Source: Cypionkella sinensis
GTDB lineage: Bacteria > Pseudomonadota > Alphaproteobacteria > Rhodobacterales > Rhodobacteraceae
Reading direction: 5' to 3'
DNA: 64,000 nt
Assembly (NCBI RefSeq): GCF_042646385.1
Contig: NZ_JBHRTO010000002.1
Coordinates: 248,001 to 312,000 of the forward strand
This document shows, piece after piece, positions 50,923 to 61,645 of the stretch. A program made the position numbers and the translations under genes. Numbering within the stretch: position 1 is the stretch's first letter; every line of letters starts with the position of its first letter. The notes below the pieces were generated by a model, which made no database searches, was not told where the DNA came from, and saw nothing but the letters and a program-made list of their open reading frames with translations.

Positions 50923-52125
50923 ATGGCGGATGCAGGATATCGCTGGGTTATCGTAGCGGCAGGCGGGGTGATGGGCTGTGTGGCAATGGGGGCACTGTTC
51001 GCGCTGCCAGTCTTGCTGACACCAATGGTCGCGGCCTCGGGCTGGTCACGGGCGGGGATTTCGGCGGCGATGACGATTGCCTTTCTGTCAATGGCAGCGA
51101 TGGCGATGATCTGGGGCGCGCTGTCGGATCGGTATGGCGCGCGGCCGGTGGTGATGGCGGGGGCGGCGCTGTTCTCGGTCAGCCTGTGGGCTGCGGGGCA
51201 AGCCCCATCGCTGCTGGCGTTTCAGGTGATTTTCGGCGTGGCAGTGGGCGGATCGGTGGCGGCGTTTTTTGCACCGATGATGGCGACGGTGACGGGTTGG
51301 TTCACCACGCAGCGCAGTCTGGCGGTGTCGCTGGTTTCGGCCGGGATGGGGATGGCACCGGTAACGATGTCGCCGTTGGCGGCCTGGCTGGTGCAGACAT
51401 ATGACTGGCGCAGCGTATTTGCGATCTTGGCCGGGATCGTGGCGGTAGTGACGTTGCCGCTGGCCTTGCTGTTGAAGCGGCCTCCGATGCAAACGGCAAT
51501 GCCGGGGGTGGATGGGCCGGATGATACGATGACGGTGCGGGGTGCCGTGCGCTCGCCACAGTTCATCGTGCTGGTTGCGACGAATTTCTTCTGCTGCGCC
51601 ACCCACTCGGGGCCGATTTTTCACACGGTTTCCTATGCGGAAATCTGCGGGATTGCGGCGCTGGCGGCGGTGTCGATTTACTCGGTCGAGGGCATTGCCG
51701 GCATGTTTGGCCGCATTGGCTTTGGCGTGATGGGCGATCGGTTTGGCGCCAAGCAGGTGCTGGTGGCGGGGCTTTTGGTGCAGGCGTTCGGGGCGCTGGG
51801 GTATTTCTTTGCCCGCGATCTGGGGCAGTTTTATGCCGTGGCGGCGCTGTTTGGCTTTATCTATGCCGGGATCATGCCGCTGTATGCGGTGCTGGTGCGC
51901 GAGAATTTTCCAATGAAGATGATGGGCACGATCATGGGCGGAACAGGCATGGCCGGCAGTTTGGGCATGGCGACTGGGCCGGTGCTCGGCGGTTGGATCT
52001 TTGACCGCACGGGCAGCTATGGCGGGCTTTACATCACCTGCTTTGGGCTGGGGTTGGCGGCGTTTGCGGTGGCGATGACGTTCCGGCCTTTTGCGCGGCC
52101 CCTGCCAGAGGCCGCGCTGGGATAA
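50923..52125 (+). CDS. MFS transporter under likely MarR control
   Basis: The 400-residue, 12-helix protein has MFS motif A as WGALSDRYGARPVVM and a repeat in the second half (GRIGFGVMGDRFGAKQVLV). Early ALFALPVLLTPMVAASGWSRAGISAAMTIAF and FAPMMATVTGWFTTQRSLAVSLVSAGMGMAP resemble the monocarboxylate/oxalate-formate antiporter-like branch. The substrate is unknown. The ATG at 50923 follows AGGAGG. Its stop is one base from the convergent ABC ATPase stop. Confidence 0.87.
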   Translation: MADAGYRWVIVAAGGVMGCVAMGALFALPVLLTPMVAASGWSRAGISAAMTIAFLSMAAMAMIWGALSDRYGARPVVMAGAALFSVSLWAAGQAPSLLAFQVIFGVAVGGSVAAFFAPMMATVTGWFTTQRSLAVSLVSAGMGMAPVTMSPLAAWLVQTYDWRSVFAILAGIVAVVTLPLALLLKRPPMQTAMPGVDGPDDTMTVRGAVRSPQFIVLVATNFFCCATHSGPIFHTVSYAEICGIAALAAVSIYSVEGIAGMFGRIGFGVMGDRFGAKQVLVAGLLVQAFGALGYFFARDLGQFYAVAALFGFIYAGIMPLYAVLVRENFPMKMMGTIMGGTGMAGSLGMATGPVLGGWIFDRTGSYGGLYITCFGLGLAAFAVAMTFRPFARPLPEAALG

Positions 52126-52126
52126 A

Positions 52127-52885
52127 TTACGCCTCAACGCCGCCTTTGACGCCCGTAATGTATGACACGATGTCGTTGCCGTCGGTTTCATCTTTCCGCA
52201 AGCTGGCGACGATGCGGCCGCGACGGAACACCACGATGCGGTCGACCAGATCAAAGACTTGCCGCAAGTTGTGCGACACGAGGATCAGCGGCACACCACG
52301 ATCTTTCAGACCGCGGATGATGTTTTCCACCTGCGCGGTCTCTTGCACCCCCAGCGCAGCCGTGGGTTCATCCATGATCACCAGTTTTGACGCGAAAGCC
52401 GCCGTCCGCGCGATCGAGACGCATTGGCGCTGGCCGCCCGACATATTGCGGATCGGGTTATCAACATTGGGGATTTTGACGGCGGTGATCTTCAGCGCCT
52501 CCATGGTTTTTTCGCGCATGGCTTTGCGGTCCAGCACGGAGAATGGCCCGAGTTTGAACTTGAACAACTCGCGCCCCAGAAACAGATTTGACGGCACGTC
52601 AAGATCATCGGCAAGGGCGAGGGTTTGGAACACCGTCTCAATACCAGCCTCACGCGCTTGCAGCGGGCCTGCGAAATTCACCGACGCGCCATCGAAAATC
52701 ACGTCACCCGCAGTGCGTTGCTCAACTGCGGTAATCTGGCGGACGAAGGTGGATTTGCCTGCGCCATTGTCGCCCACCACCGCCACATGCTCGCCGTGAC
52801 GCAGGGTGAAATTGGCATCCTCCAGCGCGTGAACACCGCCGTAGCGCTTGGTCAGGCCACGGGTTTCCAGAATAAATTCGCTCAT
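52127..52885 (-). CDS. Sugar-type ABC transporter ATPase (single domain)
   Basis: The 252-residue ATPase has GDNGAGKSTFVRQI (Walker A), TVFQTLALADDLDVPSNLFLGRE (Q-loop region typical of carbohydrate uptake ATPases), MSGGQRQCVSIARTAAF (signature) and LVIMDEPTAALGVQE (Walker B). Unlike RbsA/XylG it has one ATPase domain, as in FrcA-type systems. It overlaps the permease gene by 4 bases. No binding-protein gene accompanies the pair in the window; both neighbours are on the other strand. Confidence 0.9.
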   Translation of the reverse strand: MSEFILETRGLTKRYGGVHALEDANFTLRHGEHVAVVGDNGAGKSTFVRQITAVEQRTAGDVIFDGASVNFAGPLQAREAGIETVFQTLALADDLDVPSNLFLGRELFKFKLGPFSVLDRKAMREKTMEALKITAVKIPNVDNPIRNMSGGQRQCVSIARTAAFASKLVIMDEPTAALGVQETAQVENIIRGLKDRGVPLILVSHNLRQVFDLVDRIVVFRRGRIVASLRKDETDGNDIVSYITGVKGGVEA

Positions 52886-53955
52886 ACCCGTGCCCCCCGG
52901 CGTTTCTGCCGCCATTGATCCAGAACCACCGCGCCGACGATGATCGCGCCTTTGACCATTTCCTGATAATAGGCATCGAGTTTGAGGAAGGTGAAACCCG
53001 AGATGATCACCCCGAAAATCAGCGCGCCAATCACCGTGCCGATGATCGAACCGCGCCCGCCTTGCAAGGAAATCCCGCCGATCACGGCCATGGCGATAGC
53101 GTCAAGCTCATACATCATGCCCATATTGGCTTGCGCGGTTTGCCCCTTGGACGACACCACAATAGCGGCAATCGAGGCCAACATCGCAGCGATCACATAG
53201 ACCAGTACCTTGTGGCGATCGACGTTGATGCCTGACATGCGGGTGGCTTGTTCATTGGAACCGATGGCATAACTGTACTTGCCGTATTTGGTGTATGTCA
53301 TGATCAGGTGAAACAGCACCGCCAGTGCAACAAAGATCAGCACCGGGCGCATACCTGATCCGATGGCGTTATAGCTTTCGGTCGGGAAAGAAATCGGATT
53401 GCCGGTAGACCACCAACGCGCAAAACCGCGCGCCGAGACCATCATGCCCAGCGTGGCAATGAATGGCGGGATCTTGGTGTAAGCCACCAGCGCGCCATTG
53501 ATCAGGCCCGCCAGAAGGCCACAGCCAAGACCGACGAGGATCGGCACCAGAATCGGCAAATCCATTGCCCAGTCGCCAAAGATTGCCTTGGCGTTAGGGT
53601 TGCCGTTGACCAGCGCGGTTTGCGCAAAGCTCATCGCGACCATGGCGGTGGCGCCGACAACCGAGCCCGAGGACAGATCAATACCCCCGGTGATGATCAC
53701 TTGCGTCACGCCGATGGCAATGATGCCAACGGTGGCGACTTGCAAGATGATGATCGACAGCCGCTGGGTGTTGAGCAGGCCCTGCGTACCCTCACGGGTG
53801 TTGAACAAAAAGCTTTCGCCGATGATCAGGCGGCCCAGAATTTCAAATGCCGCGACGATGATCACGAAGGCGGTGAACACGTTCAACTCTTGCGGCCGGG
53901 CTTTTTTCGACGGGTCGTATTTCAGGCCAACAAGGCCATGCGCAGGCTCTGCCAC
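52882..53955 (-). CDS. Ribose/fructose-type ABC transporter permease
   Basis: The 357-residue protein has about 9 to 10 helices and the BPD_transp_2 signature: GVTQVIITGGIDLSSGSVVGATAMV near residue 105, GALVAYTKIPPFIATLGMMVSARG, GSNEQATRMSGINVDRHKVLVYV and GGISLQGGRGSIIGTVIGALIFG. It imports a sugar or cyclitol with the adjacent ATPase. It is divergent from a MocE-like ferredoxin gene, which hints at inositol/rhizopine-type compounds; that is context only. Confidence 0.88.
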   Translation of the reverse strand: MAEPAHGLVGLKYDPSKKARPQELNVFTAFVIIVAAFEILGRLIIGESFLFNTREGTQGLLNTQRLSIIILQVATVGIIAIGVTQVIITGGIDLSSGSVVGATAMVAMSFAQTALVNGNPNAKAIFGDWAMDLPILVPILVGLGCGLLAGLINGALVAYTKIPPFIATLGMMVSARGFARWWSTGNPISFPTESYNAIGSGMRPVLIFVALAVLFHLIMTYTKYGKYSYAIGSNEQATRMSGINVDRHKVLVYVIAAMLASIAAIVVSSKGQTAQANMGMMYELDAIAMAVIGGISLQGGRGSIIGTVIGALIFGVIISGFTFLKLDAYYQEMVKGAIIVGAVVLDQWRQKRRGARV

Positions 53956-54062
53956 GGGCTTCTCCCCCAGATTGTCAGATGAAATGGTCTGACCCCATGC
54001 AATGGCAGAGGGTTGACGAAGGGCGACGCCATAGCGCCTCCCCTGCTGCTGCGGAGTAAAGC

Positions 54063-54377
54063 ATGACCCAATGGATTGACGCCTGCGCGACCGACGATAT
54101 CGACGCCGAAGACCTGATCCGCTTTGATCATGGGGCGGCCACCTATGCGATCTATCACGCCCCGGATGGCCAGTTTTATGCCACGGCAGGCAAATGCACG
54201 CATGAGGATGTGCATCTGGCGGATGGGTTGGTGATGGATCATGTGATCGAATGCCCCAAGCACAACGGCCAGTTCGATTACCGCACAGGTGAGGCCAAGC
54301 GTGCGCCGGTCTGCGTGAACCTGAAAACCTACCCTGTGAAGGATGAGGGCGGTCGCGTCTTCATTCAGGTGGCTTGA
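54063..54377 (+). CDS. MocE-like Rieske [2Fe-2S] ferredoxin
   Basis: The 104-residue product has a Rieske cluster motif, KCTHEDVHLADG and IECPKHNGQFDYRTGEA (C-x-H and C-x2-H ligands). It has no transmembrane anchor, so it is a soluble ferredoxin of the type that feeds oxygenases. Its closest appearance is to MocE of rhizopine catabolism. The PanB-like gene begins right after its stop. The oxygenase it would serve is not in the window. Confidence 0.85.
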   Translation: MTQWIDACATDDIDAEDLIRFDHGAATYAIYHAPDGQFYATAGKCTHEDVHLADGLVMDHVIECPKHNGQFDYRTGEAKRAPVCVNLKTYPVKDEGGRVFIQVA

Positions 54378-55175
54378 ATGTCGCGGCTGACGGTGAAGGA
54401 TCTGCTGGATGCGCGCGGCAAGCATCAATTTGCCATGCTGCGGGTGGAAACTCTGGAAGAAGCCGAGGCTGCCGAAAAGGCTGGGGTGGAACTGTTGTCA
54501 ATCCCGCCCGCGATGATCATGGATCGGCAGTTTCGCGATGCTGCCCCCACGGCTTTCGCGTTTCCGGGCGATAATTTTTACGAGATCGGCGATACGGCGG
54601 ATTTTCTAAAATGGGCGTTTCCGCTGTATAAGGCCGGGGCGGATGGCTTTTATTGTTCAGGGTCGTTGCAGACGGTAAAGGCGATGGCGGATCATGGCTT
54701 GCCGGTCTGCGGCCATGTCGGCCTGATCCCGTCAAAGCGCACTTGGACCGGCGGCTTCAAGGCGGTGGGCAAGACCTTGGCCTCGGCGCAATTGGTATAT
54801 CAGCAATGCCGCGCGCTCGAGGAAGCCGGGGCCTTTGCCGCCGAGATAGAGGTGGTGCCGCAGGCGATCACCGCTGCGATTGCCGCGAAAACCGGCTTGT
54901 TCCTGATCTCGATGGGCGCGGGGCCTGCGGGCCATGCGCAATATCTGTTCAGCGATGATGTGCTGGGCCAGAACACGGGCCACGTGCCGCGCCATGCCAA
55001 GCGCTATGCCGATTTCTCCCGTGAATACGCGCGGTTGCAGCAGATGCGGGTGGCCGCGATGACGGCCTATGTCGCGGATGTGCGCGATGGCAGCTACCCC
55101 GCGCCGCAGCATCTGGTGGAGAGTGACGCCGATGTGGTGGCACAGTTTTGTGATTGGCTGGCGCTGCAGGATTAG
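54378..55175 (+). CDS. PanB-like (ketopantoate hydroxymethyltransferase family) enzyme
   Basis: The 265-residue TIM-barrel protein resembles PanB in its core: LPVCGHVGLIPSKRTWTGGFKAVGKT, GAFAAEIEVVPQAITAAIAAKTGLFLISMGAGPAGHAQYLFSDDVLG and PRHAKRYADF. However, the N-terminal metal/substrate block of PanB (usually VGDSLGM) is not recognisable; here the equivalent region reads IPPAMIMDRQFRDAAP. It is therefore probably a divergent family member with another aldol or lyase substrate rather than the pantothenate enzyme. It directly follows the MocE-like gene with no gap. Confidence 0.65.
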   Translation: MSRLTVKDLLDARGKHQFAMLRVETLEEAEAAEKAGVELLSIPPAMIMDRQFRDAAPTAFAFPGDNFYEIGDTADFLKWAFPLYKAGADGFYCSGSLQTVKAMADHGLPVCGHVGLIPSKRTWTGGFKAVGKTLASAQLVYQQCRALEEAGAFAAEIEVVPQAITAAIAAKTGLFLISMGAGPAGHAQYLFSDDVLGQNTGHVPRHAKRYADFSREYARLQQMRVAAMTAYVADVRDGSYPAPQHLVESDADVVAQFCDWLALQD

Positions 55176-55242
55176 GTCAGGCTTGCGCAGAAACCAACGT
55201 GTGGCGGCGGAGTTTATGCCGCCTGTTTGACGGGAAACTGAC

Positions 55243-55713
55243 ATGACTATGCGCATCTGTCTGGCCTTGGCCGCTATCGTGTCCGGAACCGCTGCCGGGG
55301 CCGTCACGCCCGATTACACCGATGACCGCTCAACCCCGGTGGCGGTGGTGGCATCCCTGTATAACGCTTTGAACCGACAAGAGTATCTGCGCGCCTGGAG
55401 CTATTTTGGCGAAGGTGCCGTCACCGATTATGCCAGCTTTCGCGATGGCTATCAGGATACCACGACGGTCGATGTCGCCTATGGCGAGGTGCAATCCGAC
55501 GGCGCTGCGGGCACGATCTACAGCACGGTGCCGGTCGCGATTGCAGCGCATCACAAAGATGGATCGGTGGCATTTTTCGCTGGGTGCTACACAGTGGCGC
55601 AAGTGCAACCAGCTGTTCAGGACACCCCACCGTTTCGCCCCATCGAAATCCGTCAGGGCCATCTGCGCCCCGCCAAATCCATGGACGTGCCATCGGATGC
55701 GTGCAGCGGGTAA
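55243..55713 (+). CDS. Uncharacterised secreted protein
   Basis: The 156-residue product has a signal peptide (MTMRICLALAAIVSGTAAGA). The mature domain has TPVAVVASLYNALNRQEYLRAWSYFG, which recalls NTF2/SnoaL-like folds. It also has Cys in FAGCYTVAQ and SDACSG that could pair. GGGAAA lies about 7 bases before the ATG. Its stop codon touches the 3' end of the tRNA-Arg gene on the other strand. Function unknown. Confidence 0.65.
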   Translation: MTMRICLALAAIVSGTAAGAVTPDYTDDRSTPVAVVASLYNALNRQEYLRAWSYFGEGAVTDYASFRDGYQDTTTVDVAYGEVQSDGAAGTIYSTVPVAIAAHHKDGSVAFFAGCYTVAQVQPAVQDTPPFRPIEIRQGHLRPAKSMDVPSDACSG

Positions 55714-55790
55714 TGGCGACTCCGGAAGGACTTGAACCCTCAACCCCAGACTTAGAAGGTCCGTGCTCTATCCAGTTGAGCTACGGAGCC
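55714..55790 (-). tRNA. tRNA-Arg (anticodon UCU)
   Basis: Read on the minus strand, the acceptor GGCTCCG pairs with CGGAGTC, followed by discriminator G and an encoded CCA. The D-stem is GCTC/GAGC, the anticodon stem is CGGAC/GTCTG with loop CTTCTAA, giving anticodon TCT. The T-arm is GAGGG-TTCAAGT-CCTTC. Total length is 77 bases with CCA. It reads AGA/AGG codons, which are rare in this GC-rich genome. Confidence 0.95.
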
Positions 55791-55821
55791 GCATTTAGCC
55801 TATTTGCGGCAGGATTGGCCG

Positions 55822-56286
55822 TTACGCAAGGCTGCGCGTCATGAAAACCGAATTCGGGTCTTCGCTGTAGCCCTCAAACGGTGGGCAGTCGGTGAAGCCT
55901 GCTTTGTAATACAAAGCGCGGGCAGCAACGAAGGTCGGCTGCACGCCGGTCTCAAGAGACAGGCGTTGCAGACCGGCGGATTTGGCTGCCGCCAGCAGAT
56001 GATCCAGCATCGCCCGCGACAGGCCACGCCCGCGGGCTTCGGCCAGAACGTGCATGGATTTGATCTCGGCATGGGTCGCGTCAATGCGTTTGAACGCACC
56101 CATCGCCAAAGGTTTGCCACCGTCGCGCAGCACGAAGAAATCCACCGCAGGGATCGCCAGTTCCGAGGCATCCATCATGTGAATGCTCTCGGGCGGGGTA
56201 TCGGCGTGCATATCTTCGGTATGGCGCTGCATCAGCAGCGCCAAATCCGCGCCCAGCGGGCTTTCCTTGGCAATGGTGATGCTCAC
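55822..56286 (-). CDS. GNAT family N-acetyltransferase
   Basis: The 154-residue product has the acetyl-CoA motif AEIKSMHVLAEARGRGLSRAMLDHLLAAAKSAGLQRLSLETG, where R-G-R-G-L-S forms the pyrophosphate loop. ALYYKAGFTDCPPFEGY.EDPNSVFMTR follows, a common end in the YafP/PhnO-like group. The substrate is unknown. The start is GTG at 56286, overlapping the previous gene's TGA (GTGA), so the two are translationally coupled. Confidence 0.85.
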   Translation of the reverse strand: MSITIAKESPLGADLALLMQRHTEDMHADTPPESIHMMDASELAIPAVDFFVLRDGGKPLAMGAFKRIDATHAEIKSMHVLAEARGRGLSRAMLDHLLAAAKSAGLQRLSLETGVQPTFVAARALYYKAGFTDCPPFEGYSEDPNSVFMTRSLA

Positions 56287-57713
56287 TGTGCGCCCATCAT
56301 ATTGGTGCCGTTGACCAGGAAGCCGCCAGTTGCTGTGGATTCCAACTCCCACACCAAGGCGCCGTTTTCGCCGGGCTTGGCCATGCTTTCCGCCATTTTC
56401 AGCATCGGGGTGATCTGACCAGTCATCTCAGCCGGGCCCGCCGCTAGCGCCTGTTCGACGGCGGTCATGCCCGTGGCGGTGATGGTGGCTTTGCCGACCG
56501 GCATCGGAGTCGCGGGGCCCGCGCTGAACATGCCCTCATAAGTCACCGTGTACAGCGGCGAGGTGATGGTGCCCGGTGCCAGCGTGATATCCACCACACC
56601 TTCCGGCAGCAAAGCCGCAAGCAAGGCCTGATCCTGCTCGGGCGTGTTGGGTTTGGGGTTTGCCAGATCCATCGTTTCCAACAGGATCGCCGCCGGCGCC
56701 GCCAGATTGAACCGCGAGGCCTTGAAATCCAGCGTCAGCGACGTCGGCACCAGTTGCGCGGCCCATTCCGGCACCAAACCAGCGGGCAGGCTGAGACCGT
56801 TGATGCTGAATGCTTCGCGGAACAAACCATCGTCCACCACACCGTTCGCCTCAACATTGACACCCATATCCGTCATCGAAACGGCACCCATCGGCGTGTC
56901 AAACTTGACAGCTTTGATCGCGCTGGTGCTGGCAAGATGGTCAAACAGCGGCAAGCCATCCTTGATGATGCCCTTCAGCGTGTCCTGCTGCGCTGCGGCT
57001 GCCGCCGCATCGGGATTGGCCACGGCAAAGGCGATCAATTTGTAGAACGCATCCGGGCGCAGACCGGAAATGTCAGCGGTGCCCGACTGGGTTTCGGCGG
57101 TCAGCGTGATCGGCACGCCCATTTCCGGCACCATCATCGTCTGCGACAGGCCTATGGCCTCGTAAGTGCCCTTGCTGTCAACACCGCCATCGGCACCCTC
57201 TTCGGCGGTGCCCTCAAAGGTCATGCTGGCAAGGCTGTAAGACGTGTTGGTTTCGGATTTGGTGGTGGGGTCGATGATCTTTTCGCTCAGCGCCATATCA
57301 GTCAGCGTGGTGGTCGATGTGGTGAAGCTTTGCAGCGCCTCATCAAAGGTGCCGGTGCTTTTGTAGCTGGCAATCTTCACCGAGATATCGGCGGCACCGG
57401 GAACCGACAAGGTCAGGTCAAGCGGCTGATCCTGCTCCATCTCCCACGTGCCATCGCCGTTGTCGGTCAGGCTGAATTCAATCGGGGTGACGGTCGCCTT
57501 GACCTCTGCCGGGGCCTTGGCGATCAGCGGCGCGAAATCGAGGGTGACGTCGTAAACATCATCGCCCACCTCAACCGAGACGACGCCATCGGTCGCGCCC
57601 AGATAGGTTTGCAGCGTCGCGGTCAGGGCATCCGCACCTTCTTGCGTGGCTTCAGCGGCCGCCATCCCGGCGCACAGGCTGAGAGGAATCGCGATCAGGG
57701 ATGTATAACGCAT
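56283..57713 (-). CDS. Large uncharacterised secreted protein
   Basis: The 476-residue product has a signal peptide (MRYTSLIAIPLSLCAGMAAA) and a mature region rich in Thr, Ser, Asp and Gly with regular beta-strand patterns. Examples are LTDNGDGTWEMEQDQPLDLTLSV, repeated blocks on IKAVKFDTPMGAVSMTDMGV, and INGLSLPAGLVPEWAAQLVPTSLTLDF. There are almost no Cys residues. It resembles periplasmic beta-sheet DUF proteins common in Rhodobacterales, but I cannot name the family securely. The strongly acidic, repetitive composition suits a periplasmic or outer-membrane-associated role. It precedes the GNAT gene with a 4-base overlap. Confidence 0.65.
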   Translation of the reverse strand: MRYTSLIAIPLSLCAGMAAAEATQEGADALTATLQTYLGATDGVVSVEVGDDVYDVTLDFAPLIAKAPAEVKATVTPIEFSLTDNGDGTWEMEQDQPLDLTLSVPGAADISVKIASYKSTGTFDEALQSFTTSTTTLTDMALSEKIIDPTTKSETNTSYSLASMTFEGTAEEGADGGVDSKGTYEAIGLSQTMMVPEMGVPITLTAETQSGTADISGLRPDAFYKLIAFAVANPDAAAAAAQQDTLKGIIKDGLPLFDHLASTSAIKAVKFDTPMGAVSMTDMGVNVEANGVVDDGLFREAFSINGLSLPAGLVPEWAAQLVPTSLTLDFKASRFNLAAPAAILLETMDLANPKPNTPEQDQALLAALLPEGVVDITLAPGTITSPLYTVTYEGMFSAGPATPMPVGKATITATGMTAVEQALAAGPAEMTGQITPMLKMAESMAKPGENGALVWELESTATGGFLVNGTNMMGAQ

Positions 57714-57777
57714 GGTGAAATCCTTGTTTTGGTTGAAAAAGGGGCCGCTTAAAACTTGCCCAAGATGAGCTTTCGCC

Positions 57778-58089
57778 TCAGTGCGTCCACACACCGCGAC
57801 GGTCGGTTGCAAAATTCTCGCCATAGCCGCGCTGGCGGATCATCGGCTTGCGCTTTTGCGGCTCGATCACATCAAATTCGATCGCATTCGCGTTGGCATA
57901 GGCCTCGGCAGCCTCACGCGTGTCAAAGCGCAGCTTGACCTGCGCCTGCGTGTCCGAAGAACTGGTCCAGCCCATCAACGGATCCACCTCACGCGCCGAG
58001 GCGGGGGCGAATTCCAACACCCAGCCGGTGGTTTTCGCGGTGCCAGATTGCATGGCGGTTTTGGCGGGCTGATAGATGCGGGCGCGCAT
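57778..58089 (-). CDS. NDUFS4-family complex I accessory subunit
   Basis: The 103-residue product matches the ETC complex I subunit family (NDUFS4/18-kDa/AQDQ): MRARIYQPAKTAMQSGTAKTTGWVLEF, GWTSSSDTQAQVKLRFDTREAAEAYANAN and a conserved C-terminal ..KRKPMIRQRGYGENFATDRRGVWTH. This accessory subunit of NADH:ubiquinone oxidoreductase is shared by alphaproteobacteria and mitochondria. It is expressed away from the nuo operon, as is usual. The start at 58089 has GGGAG upstream. Confidence 0.92.
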   Translation of the reverse strand: MRARIYQPAKTAMQSGTAKTTGWVLEFAPASAREVDPLMGWTSSSDTQAQVKLRFDTREAAEAYANANAIEFDVIEPQKRKPMIRQRGYGENFATDRRGVWTH

Positions 58090-58448
58090 GAGGAAACTCC
58101 CTGTATGTTGCCACGTTTATTCCGAAATTGGCGGGGAAAGGCAAGGCAGAAGGCGCTGTCGATTGGTCGCGAGGGGTGTAAGTGGGGTGTGTGGTGCGAC
58201 CAACCGACAGCTGAGTTTGCTGCTTGCCCATGCAATTTGCCGCAGCTTGCGGCCCAAGACAACTATAAAGTGCGCCTTTGATCTGCATTTTCGTTAAAAT
58301 TGCATTTCATTCTTTCACCTTCGCACAACAAAGGTGAACAGAACCTTTCAAAATGCACGCTGCGCGACGCTTTCTGACCTCGCCCCCTTTCATGGGAACA
58401 AAAACGGAATAGATTGGTTTCCTCAGGGAATCGCATGAAGGATCGGTT
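58090..58448. other. Intergenic region before uvrB, no gene seen
   Basis: A 359-base divergent gap between the NDUFS4 gene and uvrB. It contains a GCCGCAGCTTGCGGC palindrome near 58238-58252, several A/T-rich tracts suited to promoters, and the LexA-like site at 58396-58410. No credible small gene was found. Confidence 0.5.
58396..58410. promoter_or_regulatory. Candidate LexA box (GAAC-N7-GAAT)
   Basis: GAACAAAAACGGAAT differs in one base from the alphaproteobacterial SOS box GAAC-N7-GAAC (GTTC-N7-GTTC on the other strand). It lies 38 bases upstream of the uvrB start codon. uvrB is LexA-regulated in many bacteria, but the match is incomplete and such motifs occur by chance. Confidence 0.4.
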
Positions 58449-60629
<2,181 letters not shown>

Positions 60630-60947
60630 TCAGAACGCCGCGACCACCTCATACATCACCGGCTCGAACCCTTTGCACAGGGTGTTGATCTCACGGTTCC
60701 TCTCGCGCATTTCCGGGCTGCGCAGCATCGCCTGATAATCCTCGCGCCGCTGCCATTTCGAGTAATTGCACACCCGCGTCATCGCATCATTCATGTGCAG
60801 GCCCGCGCCGAGAAAGCCCGGCTGATGCCGGATGAATTCATCGTAAGCCGCTTGCAGCTTTTCCATCAGATCATGCGCGGTGGCGGGGGTCATCTCAAAC
60901 GTGGTGATCACAGTCTGGCCGTGAAAACTGGCGGAGATTTCGGTCAT
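60630..60947 (-). CDS. ABM-domain (antibiotic biosynthesis monooxygenase-like) protein
   Basis: The 105-residue product has the small dimeric alpha+beta-barrel layout: VITTFEMTPATAHDLMEKLQAAYDEFIRHQPGFLGAGLHMNDAMTRVCNYSKWQRREDYQAML. The ABM signature is the (P)GFL..GLH..D and the Y/W-x-x-x-E/D-x-Y pattern. The function is usually unknown; some members oxidise quinol-like compounds or degrade haem. AGGAGG precedes the ATG at 60947. It ends next to the uvrB stop. Confidence 0.8.
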   Translation of the reverse strand: MTEISASFHGQTVITTFEMTPATAHDLMEKLQAAYDEFIRHQPGFLGAGLHMNDAMTRVCNYSKWQRREDYQAMLRSPEMRERNREINTLCKGFEPVMYEVVAAF

Positions 60948-61055
60948 GGCGGGCCTCCTTTTGTCTCAGGCTATGCCGTGGGGCCGAGTCGGGCAAGGGC
61001 TTGGCAGCGCAGGCATTTCGCTGCATTGTGCCAGCCAGTAACGAAAAGGCCGCGC

Positions 61056-61244
61056 ATGAAAATCCTCGACCCGAATGATCCGTTCTTCAACAAGGCTTGG
61101 GTGCGTTGGGCAACCTGCATCCTGCCGCTGCTGTGGGGATTGGTCGAGTTTTACTTCGACAGTCCCGGCTGGGGGATCTTGTTTATGGTGGCGGGGGCTT
61201 ACGCATTCTACAAGCTGATCCTTACCCGCGTGGACAACGGATAG
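61056..61244 (+). CDS. Small two-helix inner-membrane protein
   Basis: The 62-residue product has two hydrophobic helices (VRWATCILPLLWGLVEFYF and GWGILFMVAGAYAFYKLI) joined by DSPGW. It starts MKILDPNDPFFNKA and ends on a charged TRVDNG. The start ATG at 61056 has AGG about 7 bases upstream. The family is not named with confidence, but such 60-residue proteins are common in Rhodobacterales. The last 23 bases overlap the 3' end of the convergent lipoprotein gene. Confidence 0.7.
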   Translation: MKILDPNDPFFNKAWVRWATCILPLLWGLVEFYFDSPGWGILFMVAGAYAFYKLILTRVDNG

Positions 61245-61518
61245 AGCCGCGCATTTCGCCGCTATCCCCTTGCAAGCTGGCCTCATTCAGCTTGCACCCC
61301 GTCACCTCGGGGATCAGCGCGATCATCTGCGCCCGAATGTCGTCATGTTCGCCGCGTTTGGCATAGCCGAGGCGGATCACCTCGACCCGTCTGTCGGTGT
61401 AATAGACGGTGTATTGCCGACCGCCGCGGCTGACATCCACGCGCTTGGCATTGAAAAACTCTGGCGCGGGCTGGGCACCACAGGCGGCGAGGATCAGAAG
61501 GAGGATAAGGGCTTTCAT
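61222..61518 (-). CDS. Small lipoprotein of unknown function
   Basis: The 98-residue product begins MKALILLLILAACGAQP, a lipoprotein signal with lipobox LAAC. The mature domain contains NAKRVDVSRGGRQYTVYYTDRRVEVIRLGYAKRGEHDDIRAQM and Cys in TGCKLNEA and SIRCPRG. It should be membrane-anchored in the periplasm. The start at 61518 makes the signal exact; the longer frame has no signal. It overlaps the 61056 gene tail to tail. Confidence 0.75.
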   Translation of the reverse strand: MKALILLLILAACGAQPAPEFFNAKRVDVSRGGRQYTVYYTDRRVEVIRLGYAKRGEHDDIRAQMIALIPEVTGCKLNEASLQGDSGEMRGSIRCPRG

Positions 61519-61645
61519 CCCCACAACTTGCCGGGGATTGGTTAAGCTATGATTAACGGCGGAATTGCGCCGAGACATTTTGGCCGGGGAACGAAGCCGC
61601 GGGGGGCGCGTTAGCAGGCATCAGCCAATGTCACAGGAGGCTTCC

